From assembly GCA_977006965.1 (NCBI GenBank), contig OZ345359.1, positions 1,488,001 to 1,552,000 of the forward strand: a stretch of DNA of 64,000 nt, read 5' to 3'. A program made the position numbers and the translations under genes. Below the pieces are notes generated by a model, which was given only the letters and a program-made list of their open reading frames with translations, was not told the DNA's origin and ran no database searches. Position 1 is the first letter of the stretch; each line of letters begins with the position of its first letter. Source of the stretch: Phymatolithon calcareum. Lineage: Eukaryota > Rhodophyta > Florideophyceae > Hapalidiales. Shown one piece after another: positions 12,901 to 22,842 of the stretch.

Positions 12901-14048
12901 CGAGTGTTCTTGAACGTAATCCCATATCCATACTCATCCATTTTGGATACCGATAGTAAAGAGTATCCAAAGTCTGGTATGTGCATAACATCCCTGAGTT
13001 TGCATTTCGACGGCTTCCCATTCAAATTGATCGTAATAATGGCATCACCCTTTCCAGCGATTGTGGCCTTAGCTTTCGTTCCCATTTCAACAGTAGACGA
13101 CAGTTCGGTGTACGTGCAGAAGAGTGAGCGGTCAAACGTCATGTGGGATGTGCTTCCAGAGTCAATGATCCAGGACTTGGACTTCTCGGAAATGTGGGAA
13201 TTGCGCACCTTGGCCATCAAGCATACAAAGTCGGAATCAGACATGACACGAACTGGATCGGACTCATCAGTCAGAAATGCAGATGGTTTTGTTTGCTTTT
13301 CATTCCGACGTTTGTATCCTTCGGGAGCAAGGTGAGGGAACTTGGTCCAACACTTAACGCTCTTATGACCGGATCGATGACAATGGTGGCAGTGATCACG
13401 AATGCGTTCTCCATCACGTCTGGCTGTGAACAGTGCGGCAGTCTCAGCTTTCACGGTTGATGCTTCGACTCTCATCGACATACGCTGCTCCTCTTGCAAA
13501 AGTCTGCTCTTCAAAAACACGAGCGAGAATGACTCATCCTCGTTGCCAAGAGCATCGAGTGCACTGATTAAGCTATCGTACCGTTCCGGAAGCCCGTTAA
13601 GAACAGCCATCTCCATTTCTTTGTCGTCGATATCAACACCCATTGACTTGAGGGTGGATGCGAGCTGGCGAATACGGTTCGTATAAGAAAGTATTTTCTC
13701 GTCCTCGAGCATTGTGGCTGTATAGAACTTGCGGCGAGCGGCAAGTTTGTTCAGTAGTGTATGTCGTTCAAAGATATTGAGAATCGACTGCCACATTTCC
13801 TTGGCCGTATTCACATCTTGCACATGCTCGAGATGTTCATCCGAGAGAGAAAGTCCGATAATAGCCTTTGCCTTGTTGTCACTTCGACGCCAGAGAGTGA
13901 AATCGTTCGAGTCCCGTGCTGGTGGATCGTCCTCAATGTGTTCATCAAGTTCGCGGAATGATAGTACTAGCTGAATTTTCTGTTTCCAAGCATGGAAATT
14001 GGTCTCATTGAGTTTCTCGACCTTCAGCGTTCCTTGCGAGTTGTCCAT
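9974..14048 (-). pseudogene. copia gag-pol polyprotein of element K, broken
   Basis: The ATG (MDNSQGT) is at 14048. Domains appear in normal order: Gag with knuckle CHHCHRSGHKSVKC, protease IIDSGSTSHM, integrase with HSDVLGP, IRTDNGGEY and NGVAERMNR, reverse transcriptase with YGLKQAPRQW and YVDDLLIAG, and RNase H with TDADWAG. Lesions visible: a 1-bp loss near 12485 that shifts the frame after DHSKWTTV, a stop replacing the Trp of FWAEAL near 12162, and a 1-bp loss near 11612 in the RVSKPP linker. The normal product would be about 1355 residues. The frameshift after DHSKWTTV is also present in element N. Confidence 0.9.
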
Positions 14049-14557
14049 TTTAGGGAGTGTGTGTCTTATATTCTTGTCGAAAATCCGTTCGGGGAGTCCA
14101 CTGCGAGTCAACCGAAGTTAACTATCAAGGCAATCTGTCCCGTATAAGAAATTCCTTCGAGTCAATGTGACCCGGACCTTGATCGGGGGATGGCTCAATG
14201 GCCGTATACCTCTTGTGGCGTTTTGGTACACCTGAACCTGCAGTCGGCAACACGCACTGCAAGACGTTTTGTGGTATCCTCAAACGGGCCTAGTAAGAAT
14301 CAAAGATTTTTAACAAGGATACGCAACAGGAAAACCCTTGTGGTGTTTTGGTACACCTGAACTTGCAGCCGGCAACGCGCACTGCAAGACGCTTAATGAA
14401 ACCCTGAAGCGGACCGAGCAAGAATCAACGATTCTTGACAAGAATGCGCAAGCAGGAAGATCAGACAGAGACAGATCGGGGGCGAAGAAGAACCCCGGAG
14501 ATGATGACGATGATGATGGAACGCGGTGGTTGAGGTGCGTTGACTGGGCCCATAACC
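14049..14557 (-). other. Leader and primer-binding site of element K
   Basis: This is untranslated leader with no supported gene. On the minus strand the first 16 bases after the 5' LTR (14557 to 14542) read GGTTATGGGCCCAGTC, the same primer-binding site as the intact element. The conserved leader block with GCAGGTTCAGGTGTACC occurs twice, near 14215-14270 and 14335-14395. Confidence 0.82.
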
Positions 14558-14990
14558 TGTTGGAGAAGGTTAGGCAAGTGATGGGGAGAAAGAAAAAGTT
14601 TGGTTGAAGGAAAATGGTTGAGTAGAAGCTGAGATAGGTGAGAATGAGTTCCTTGGTTTATTGACTTGGCGGACCTCAGGTCAAGACTATATAGACCTGA
14701 GAACTCAATCAACTTGATCAAAAAACCCTAATTGACGACGGAGACACTCTAACCCTAAACAAATTTGTCATAAAATCATGTGACACGTGTAACAAGAAAA
14801 AATGAAGAATCATCCACTGAGTGGGGGGAGTATGATTATCATACTTTGACAGGTGTCACTGCCAATCTTCTTGATTCAAAGTTCTGAGACACTTTGACTT
14901 TCGACTTGACACGTGTACACGTGTACTGAGATCATACGTGTTATTGAAGTGTGTTTGCGACTAGAGCTCCAAGCAATCGCACTTCCAACA
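14558..14990 (-). repeat. 5' LTR A2 of element K
   Basis: This 433-bp LTR is bounded by the primer-binding site on one side and the GATTC duplication (14991-14995) on the other. It is shorter than the 3' copy because one of the two CATACT repeats in the upstream region is missing. Confidence 0.92.
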
Positions 14991-16278
14991 GATTCGTATC
15001 CTACTTGCAACAGTTGCTGTCCATGACTTGGAACTACACCAAATGGATGTTGTTACAGCTTTCCTGCATGGCGACCTTGACGAAGATATCTATATGGAAG
15101 TTCCAGCTGGTTTTCAAGATCCCAAGCGTCCAGACTTAGTGTGCAAGCTCCTCAAGGCACTATACGGCCTGAAGCAAGCTCCGCGACAGTGGCATGCCAA
15201 GATCGACAAGTTCCTTATCGACGAGCTCGGGTTCTCGAGCAATCCCAACGACCCATGTCTATACGTTCGGCACAAGTCAAACAGCATCATGATCATTGCG
15301 TTGTATGTGGATGACTTGTTGATTGCTGGAAACGACACATCTGCCATTTCGTGGATCGAGGGGGAGTTGAACAAGCGGTTTGAGATGAAAGACCTTGATG
15401 AAGCAAGTGTATGCCTTGGGCTTGAAGTCCGCCGTAATCACACAAATCGGATTCCTCATCTTTCACAGTCGGTCTACACTCAGTCAGTGTTAGAACGCTT
15501 CCGCATTGAAAACTCGAAACCAGCACCTACTCCAATGGAGTTAAGCAATAAGAACATCGCAATTGAAGAACTCGATATCACCGAGTCACTTGCAGACGAA
15601 GTCCCTTATCGTCCAGCTATCGGATGTCTCATGTACTTAATGGTCGGAACTCGTCCAAACATCTCGGACTCGGTCGGATAGCTTTCTTCGTTTTGCGAGA
15701 AACTCCTTAAGCGTCACTGGATGGGTGTAAAGCGCGTTCTTCGGTATATTGCAGGCACTCGAGACCATGGAATCCTGTTCGGTGCAAGTGGTAGCCTGGT
15801 TCCAATCGGGTACACGGACGCGGATTGGGCAGGATGTCGTGAGACAAGGCGATCAACAAGTGGGTATGTGTTCCTTCTTGCAGGGGGAGCCATAAGCTGG
15901 CGTTCAAAGAAGCAAACCATCGTTGCCACGTCAACATGCGAAGCGGAGTACATCGCTTCTTGTGCCGCCGCCAAGGAAGCCGTGGGGCTGTCAAGACTTA
16001 TCGTCGATATGCAAGGTCTCCACAAGCCGACTCCTATGACTCTATATACCGACAGTCAAAGTGCGATCGCGATGGGAAAGAACGCTGCTATCACTCAGCG
16101 CAACAAACATATTGACATTCAGTATCACTATGTTCGTGATGTTGTGGCAACCGGCAAAATCTTGATCAAATACTGCAGTACCGGGTGTATGGTTGCAGAT
16201 CCACTGACGAAGGCACTCGATCGTGTCAAGACTGTCAAGTTCTCTCAAGACATGGGAGTACGGAAGAGAGAGTATTAG
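14991..16278 (+). pseudogene. copia reverse transcriptase and RNase H, right part of element J
   Basis: This continues the frame interrupted at 9507, once one GATTC copy is removed. Motifs are RILLATVAVHDLELHQMDVVTAF-type start of RT, YGLKQAPRQW, YVDDLLIAGND (near 15305), then RNase H with TDADWAG, CEAEYIASC and TDSQSAIA. An in-frame TAG at 15679-15681 replaces the Lys codon of SVGKLSS. The end at 16278 is followed by the polypurine tract and LTR C. Without the stop and the upstream deletion this would be ordinary copia pol. Confidence 0.88.
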
Positions 16279-16299
16279 TATCCCTCGATCAAGGGGGAG

Positions 16300-16728
16300 T
16301 GTTGGAAGGGTGACTGCTTGGAGCATTAGTCGCATCACACTTCATTTGTGGATGTTTGATCTCGGTACACGTGTACACGTGTCAATAAGTCTCACAGCTG
16401 TGTTTGGAAACGTTCAGAGAAGAATTTTGCTCTGGACACGTGTACAGATATGATTGGCCGATACGAATAATACCATCGTACTCAGCATCGAAAATGATGA
16501 GTTTTGGTATATTACACGTCTATGACAATATGATAATGTTATGATAGATTTGTTTAGGGTTACTTGGTCTCCGTCGTCTAGCAAGGGCCCATAATTAGAT
16601 CTAGCATATAGAGCTAGTCTAGATCTGATATTCAGGACTATATAGCCAGGTTCTGAGTTCGAGCAAGGCAATAAACAAAGGAACTCATTCACCAACAACT
16701 CAGCAACCACTCAACCAATTGATCTCAA
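16300..16728 (+). repeat. 3' LTR C of element J, truncated at its 3' end
   Basis: It starts TGTTGGAAGGGTGACTG after the AAGGGGGAG tract and matches the complete LTR C at 22347-22821 on the other strand. About 46 bp are missing from the end: the match stops near CAACCAATT at 16728, where minus-strand LTR A sequence begins. It carries ACACGTGTACACGTGT, a TATATAG box and AATAAA. Confidence 0.88.
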
Positions 16729-17008
16729 CAAAACCCTACTTGACGACGGAGACACTCTAACTCGAAACAAATTTGTAATAATATCATATGACACGTTTCA
16801 TGAAAAAATCAATAATCATCTCCTGAGTGAGGGAAGTATGATTATCATACTCTTATCATACTTTGACACTTGTTACTGCCTATCTTCTTGATTCAAAGTT
16901 CTGAGACACTTTGACTTTCGACTTGACAGGTGTACACGTGTACCGAGATCATACCTCGATTTTGAGGTGTGACGCGACGAGAGCTCCGAGCTTCACACTT
17001 TCAATTGT
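16729..17008 (-). repeat. LTR A fragment, diverged
   Basis: The sequence matches the 5' two-thirds of LTR A on the minus strand (from ACCCTA-TTGACGACGGAG through GTGTACACGTGTACC to a degenerate TGTTGGAAG end near 17005). It lacks the LTR 3' part and has more substitutions than its neighbours. The boundary with LTR C at 16728 looks like a deletion or recombination joint. Confidence 0.7.
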
Positions 17009-17274
17009 CGTCTACTGGTGAAATGAGAACGAAAGCTAAGGCCACAATCGCTGGAAAGAGTGATGTCATTATTACGATCAATGTGAATGGGAAGCCGTCG
17101 AAATGCAAACTCAGGGATGTTATGCACATACCGGACTTTTGGATACTCTTTACTATCGGTATCTAAAATGGATGAGTATGGATATGGGATTACGTTCAAG
17201 AACAGTCGTTGCTATGTTAAAGCTCATGATGACACGGTTGCTACAGGAACACTTCGCAAGAGTCTCTACTCACT
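17009..17274 (+). pseudogene. copia protease-region fragment, element N
   Basis: The fragment starts inside the protease domain, after the active site, and reads KATIAGKSDV, KPSKCKLRDVMHIPDF, then in another frame SVSKMDEYGYGITFKNSRCYVKAHDD and LRKSLYSL. A 1-bp loss near 17150 shifts the frame. The 5' part of N, including gag and the 5' LTR, is missing. It is interrupted by the solo LTR B that follows. Confidence 0.82.
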
Positions 17275-17699
17275 GTTGGAAATGTGACTGCTTAGAGCTC
17301 TTGTCGCAGTCACATTATCCTTTGTCATAAGTCTCTAACCATTTCTCATATGTTATGATAGAATCAATCCATGTTTTTTCATCTTTACTGACAATGTAGT
17401 AGTTCAATCAATTTCTTGATTGATCTTGTTATTGTCAGTAATTCAATCATTTTGTTGATTGAATCAATCACAGTCGACAATTCAATCTTTTAGTTGATTG
17501 AATCAATCACAGTTAGTAGTTTAATGAGCATCAGAAGTCTTATCATACCTCAATCTGAGGCCTATATAAGACCCGGATCTGAAGCCCCGACTCAATAAAC
17601 CAAGGAAAATCTCACAACCAACCCAACCATCTCAAGCATCTCAACCACCTCAAGCATCTCAACCATCTCAACCATCAACAACCAAACCTCCATCCAACA
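17275..17699 (+). repeat. Solo LTR B, TSD CTCAC
   Basis: This 425-bp LTR has termini TGTTGGAAATGTG and CATCCAACA. The CTCAC duplication is at 17270-17274 and 17700-17704. It sits within the SLDLADGNK codons of element N. Confidence 0.93.
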
Positions 17700-18898
17700 C
17701 TCACTCGATCTTGCAGATGGCAATAAAGTTACCGAAGTTTCTTGTCTTGCTAGCCTCCAGCTTTGGTATGAACGTCTCGCGCATGTCCATCCCTCTGGTA
17801 TCTTTGATATGGTACGTCATGGGGTGGTCAAAGGTGTGAACCTAGATCCCACTCCAATCTCAGAACATCCATGCAAGGGCTGTCTTGCCGGCAAAGGTCA
17901 TCGCGCTCCTATCCCAAAGTCTAGTAGTGCTCGTTCTGAAGCTGTCCTCAACCTCGTACATTCCGACGTCTTAGGTCTTATCGACATTCCATCACCTGGA
18001 AGCTCTCGCTACTTCATCACATTCATCGATGATCACTCCAAATGGACCACGGTATCACCATGCGACGGAAGTCGGAGAGCTTTGAGTGTTTTCGAAAGTT
18101 CCACAAGTATGCTGAAACCCATACTGGGAGAAAGCTTAAGCATTTGAACGTTCAGGACTTCTCGACTGCACCAAAGCTCAAGGCCATTAGGACCGATAAC
18201 GGAGGCGAGTACCTTTCCAACGAGTTAAAGAAATATTTGGCACAACACGGCATACATCAGCAACTCACAGTAGCATATACTGCACAACAGAATGGGGTGG
18301 CTGAGCGCATGAACCGCACACTTCTCAACTTGGTGCGCTCGATGCTTCATCACAGAGGAATCGAGAATAAGTTCTGGGCTGAAGCACTTGCTGCTGCTGT
18401 GTATGTGCGCAATCGAGTTACGTCACGAGGACTTCCTTCGAACACGACCCCCCATCACATATGGATGGGTGCCGCTCCAGACTTGGGACACTTACGTGTA
18501 TTTGGCATAAAGTGTTGGTATGTGATTCCAAAAAAGAAGGTTAAGAAACTCGACTCTCGAACTCGTGAAGCCATTATGCTGGGATATGCGACTTCGTCCA
18601 AAGGATATAAGCTGTGGGATCTAAGCTCTAAGAAGGTGATTGTGTCAAGGGATGTGACGTTCGACGAATCGGATTGCGGATTAGGTGAGTCTGAAACGGA
18701 TGTATCCACTGCCATTCCAGACGACGGAGGTGTGCAAGCATGTGATGATACGGTTGAAGCTAAGGACACTTCGGAGGAAAACAACAAGAACCTCGATGTG
18801 ACTAACGAAGAACGGCTGCAGGCGGACGATGCAGAACAACCAACAGCACCACCGGCATCTGAAGTAACTACACCGATGATCGCCAAACCGATTCTGCG
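17700..18898 (+). pseudogene. copia integrase, element N
   Basis: This continues N after the solo LTR. Motifs are LQLWYERLAHV with CKGCLAGKGHRAPIP (zinc-binding region), LVHSDVLG, IRTDNGGEYLSN and QNGVAERMNR, followed by the integrase C-terminal GYKLWDLSSKKVIVSRDVTF. A 1-bp loss near 18050 after DHSKWTTV shifts the frame, the same lesion as in element K. The segment ends in AKPIL where a solo LTR A2 inserted. Confidence 0.87.
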
Positions 18899-19341
18899 TG
18901 TTGGAGAAGGTTAGGCAAGTGATGGGGAGAAAGAAAAAGTTTGGTTGAAAGAAAATGGTTCAGTAGAAGCTGAGATAGGTGAGAATGAGTTCCTTGGTTT
19001 ATTCACTTGGCGGATCCCATGTCGAGCATATATAGACTTGAAAACTCAATCAACTTCATCAAAAACCCTAATTGACGACGGAGACACTCTAACCCTAAAC
19101 AAATTTGTCATAATATCATATGACACGTGTAACATGAAAAATCAAGAATCATCTACTGAGTGAGGGGGGTATGATTATCATACTCTTATCATACTCTGAC
19201 ACGTGTCACTGCTAATCTTCTTGACTCAAAGTTCTGAGACACTTTGACATTCGATTTGACACGTGTACACGTGTACTGAGATCATACCTTGATATTGAAG
19301 TGTGTTTGCGACTAAAGCTCCAACCAATCACACTTCCAACA
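18899..19341 (-). repeat. Solo LTR A2, TSD CTGCG
   Basis: This 443-bp minus-strand LTR (TGTTGGAGAAGG at the left, CACACTTCCAACA at the right) has the CTGCG duplication at 18894-18898 and 19342-19346. Removing it restores the AKPILRRSARVSKPP codons of element N. Confidence 0.93.
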
Positions 19342-21015
19342 CTGCGCAGGTCAGCTCGGGTCTCAAAACCACCCACTTACTTCTGGAGAGCTCCCCCGCA
19401 CACTGCAATGCTTGCCTTCGGATCTGTCAATCTCGCATCGGAATCCGGTTTGTCTTCTCATCAAATACCTCCGACCTTTAAGGAAGCGACTTCAAATCAT
19501 AATGTCGACTTCTGGTCAAAGGCCATTAAGAAAGAACATTCCTCACTCGTCCATAACGATACCTGGAAACTGGTTCCGCGCAACTCCGACATGAACGTCC
19601 TACCGTGCAAGTATGTCTTCAAGGTCAAGGATACAGGCCCAAAAGTCCGAATTGTGGCAAAAGGGTTCCGACAGGTGCATGGGGTGGACTACGGTGAAAC
19701 GTATGCCCCAGTCGTGAAAGTCACCTCGATTCGTATACTACTTACAACAGTTGCTGTCCATGATCTGGAACTCCAACAAATGGATGTTGTGACAGCGTTC
19801 CTGCATGGTGACCTTGACGAAGACATCTACATGGAAGTTCCGGCCGGATTTCGAGATCCGAAGCGTCCCAACCTTGTTTGCAAGCTCTTGAAGGCACTAT
19901 ACGGTCTGAAGCAAGCTCCGCGGCAATGGCATGCCAAGATCGACAAGTTCCTCATCGTCGAGCTCGGCTTCTCAAGCAGTCCCAACGATCCTTGTCTGTA
20001 CGTCCGGCACAAGTCAAACAGCAGCATGATCATCGCCCTGTATGTGGATGACTTACTGATTGCTGGAAACGACACATCTGCCATTTCGTGGATCAAGGGG
20101 GAGCTGAACAAGCGGCTCGAGATGAAGGACCTTGATGAAGCAAGTGTATGCCCTGGGCTTGAGATTCGCCGGGACCGTACTCTTCGGACCCTTCATCTTT
20201 CGCAGTCGGTCTACGCTCAGTCGGTCTTGGAACGCTTCGGCATGGAGAACTCGAAACCTGCACCTACCCCAATGGAGTTAAGCAACAAGGACACCCCAAT
20301 CGAGGAAGTGGATATCACCGAGTCTCTTGGAGACGAAGTTCCGCATCGTCCAGCTATCGGAAGCCTGATTTACTTGATGGTCGGCACTCGCCCAGACATC
20401 TCGGACTCGGTCGGTAAGCTTTCTTCGTTTTGCGAGAAACCCTTAAAGAGTCACTGGATGGGTGTTAAGCGCGTTCTTCGGTACATTGCTGGTACTCGAG
20501 ACTATGGGATACTGTTCGGTGCAAGTCGGAGCTTGGTGCCAATCGGGTACACAGACACGGATTGGGCAGGATGTCGTGAGACAAGGCGATCAACAAGTGG
20601 GTATGTGTTCCTTCTTGCAGGGGGAGCCATAAGCTGGCGTTCGAAGAAACAAACTATCGTCGCCACGTCAACATGTGAAGCAGAGTACATCGCTTCCTGT
20701 GCCGACGCCAAGGAAGCTGTTTGGCTGTCAAGACTTATCGCAGATATCCAAGGTCTCCAGAAGCCCACTCTAATGACTTTGTATACCGACAGTCAGAGTG
20801 CAATCGCAACCGGGAGGAACGCTGCCATCACTCAACGCAACAAACATATTGACATCCAATATCACTACGTTCGTGATGTTGTTGCAACAGGAAAGATCTC
20901 GATTAAGTACTGCAAAACTGAGTCCATGGTTGCTGATGCACTAACCAAGCCACTGGATCGAATGAAGACAGCCAAGTTCGCTCAAGAGATGGGAGTATGC
21001 AAGCAAATGGCGTAG
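19342..21015 (+). pseudogene. copia reverse transcriptase and RNase H, element N
   Basis: An open frame of about 555 codons carries the linker RSARVSKPPT, RT motifs KARIVAKG-type (VRIVAKGFRQVHGVDYGETYAPVVK), DVVTAFLHGDLDEDIYM, YGLKQAPRQWHAK and YVDDLLIAGNDTSA, and RNase H motifs TDTDWAG, CEAEYIASC and TDSQSAIATGRNAAI. This half looks intact, but it belongs to an element with no gag and a frameshifted integrase, so it is listed as a pseudogene. The 3' LTR follows after the polypurine tract. Confidence 0.88.
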
Positions 21016-21036
21016 TGTGCCTCGATCAAGGGGGAG

Positions 21037-21478
21037 TGTTGGAAGTGTGATTGGTTGGAACTCTAGTCGCAAACACACTTCAATATCAAGGTATGATCTC
21101 GGTACACGTGTACACGTGTCAAGGCGAAAGTCAAAGTGTCTCAAAACTTTGAGTCAAGAAGATTGGCAGTGACACGTGTCAGAGTATGATAAGAGTATGA
21201 TAATCATACCCCCTCACTCAGTAGATGATTCTTGATTTTTCATGTTACACGTGTCATATGATATTATGACAAATTTGTTTAGGGTTAGAGTGTCTCCGTC
21301 GTCAATTAGGGTTTTTGATCAATTTGATTGAGTTTTCAGGTCTATATATGCTCGACATGGGATCCGCCAAGTGAATAAACCAAGGAACTCATTCTCACCT
21401 ATCTCAGCTTCTACTCAACCATTTTCTTTCAACCAAACTTTTTCTTTCTCCCCATCACTTGCCTAACCTTCTCCAACA
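21037..21478 (+). repeat. 3' LTR A2 of element N
   Basis: This 442-bp LTR starts TGTTGGAAGTGTGATTGG after AAGGGGGAG and ends CCTTCTCCAACA. Its right flank AAACT lies in gag of fragment M. The partner flank is lost with the 5' end of N. Confidence 0.9.
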
Positions 21479-22346
21479 AAACTGCCGCACTGTTCACTGC
21501 AAGACGCGATAGAGAACGCATTCGTGACCACTGCGAACATTGTCATCCATCCGAACATAAGAGCCATAAATATTGGACCAAATTTCCTCACCTTGCTCCA
21601 GATGGATACAAACGTCGAAATGAAAGGCAAACAAAACCATCTGCATTTCTGACTGATGAATCCGTACTCACTCGAGTGATGTCCGATTCCGACTTTGTAT
21701 GCCTCATGGCCAATGTGCGCAGCTCCGACATTACCGAAAACTCTAAGTCATGGATCATTGACTCTGGCAGTACATCGCACATGACATTCGATCGTTCGAT
21801 CTTCTGCTCGTATACTGAAATGTCGTCAACTGTCGAAATGGGAACAAAAGCTAAAGCACAATTGCAGGCAAAGGTGATGCCATCAATACGCTCAATGTCA
21901 ATGGGAAGCCGTCGAAATGCAAACTGAAGGATGTTATGTACATACCGGACTTTTGATACTCTTTACTATCGGTATCCCAAATGGATGAGTATGGATATGG
22001 GATTACGTTCCAGAACAGGCGTTGTTATGTTAATGCACATCATGACACGATTACTACAGGTACACTTCGCAAGAGTCTCTACTCACTTGACCTTGCAGAT
22101 GAAAATAAAGTTACCGAACTTTCCTGTTTCGCTAGCCTCCAGCTTTGGCATGAACGTCTCGCTCATGTCCACCCATCTGGTATCTCTGATATGGTAGGTC
22201 ATGGGGTGGTCAAAGGTGTAAAAATTTCTCCCAGTCCGAACTAAGTGCACCCCTGCAAAGGTTGTCTCGCCGGCAAAGGTCATCGCGCTCCTATCCCAAA
22301 GTCTAGTAGTACTCGTTCTGAAGCTGTCCTCAACCTCGTACATTCC
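21479..22346 (+). pseudogene. copia gag-protease-integrase fragment M
   Basis: The fragment runs from the end of Gag (AALFTARRDRERIRD), through a degenerate zinc knuckle (CEHCHPSEHKSHKY), the protease motif IIDSGSTSHMTFDRS and a pre-integrase region LQLWHERLAHV, to RSEAVLNLVHS. There are several frameshifts (near 21860 and 21955) and a stop after SPSPN. It is interrupted at 22346 by LTR C of element I with flank ATTCC. M was therefore one of the older layers of the nest. Confidence 0.83.
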
Positions 22347-22821
22347 TGTTGTTGGAGGTTAGGGATGCGATAAGGATGATGGAATGGTTTGGTTGAGATG
22401 AATTGGTTGAGTGGTTGCTGAGTTGTTGGTGAATGAGTTCCTTTGTTTATTGCCTTGCTCGAACTCAGAACCTGGCTATATAGTCCTGAATATCAGATCT
22501 AGACTAGCTCTATATGCTAGATCTAATTATGGGCCCTTGCTAGACGACGGAGACCAAGTAACCCTAAACAAATCTATCATAACATTATCATATTGTCATA
22601 GACGTGTAATATACCAAAACTCATCATTTTCGATGCTGAGTACGATGGTATGATTCGTATCGGCCAATCACATCTGTTCGCGTGTCCAGAGCAAAATTCT
22701 TCTCTGAACGTTTCCAAACACAGCTGTGAGACTTATTGACACGTGTACACGTGTACCGAGATCAAACATCCACAAATGAAGTGTGATGCGACTAATGCTC
22801 CAAGCAGTCACCCTTCCAACA
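22347..22821 (-). repeat. 3' LTR C of element I (inverted half)
   Basis: This complete 475-bp LTR on the minus strand begins TGTTGGAAGGGTG at 22821 and ends CTAACCTCCAACAACA at 22347. The polypurine tract (AAGGGGGAG on the minus strand) lies at about 22822-22830. The outer flank is ATTCC (22342-22346). The partner duplication GGAAT is predicted at the 5' LTR of I, beyond the left edge of the window. Confidence 0.88.
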
Positions 22822-22842
22822 CTCCCCCTTGATCGAGGGATA

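Larger units (their letters stand above)
9508..14990 (-). mobile_element. Full-length copia element K (family A2), TSD GATTC
   Basis: This 5483-bp minus-strand element is complete from LTR to LTR, with 5' LTR 14558-14990, primer-binding site, leader, gag-pol, polypurine tract and 3' LTR 9508-9952. The GATTC duplication is at 9503-9507 and 14991-14995, and removing K rejoins the reverse transcriptase frame of element J. The two LTRs differ by several changes, including a loss of about 12 bp in the 5' copy, so K is clearly older than the element at 40996. Its coding region is broken. Confidence 0.93.

Noticed and set aside
16728-16740. LTR C ending naturally at 16728
   Set aside because: The complete copy at 22347-22821 continues for about 46 bp to CCTCCAACAACA, so the copy at 16300 is truncated.
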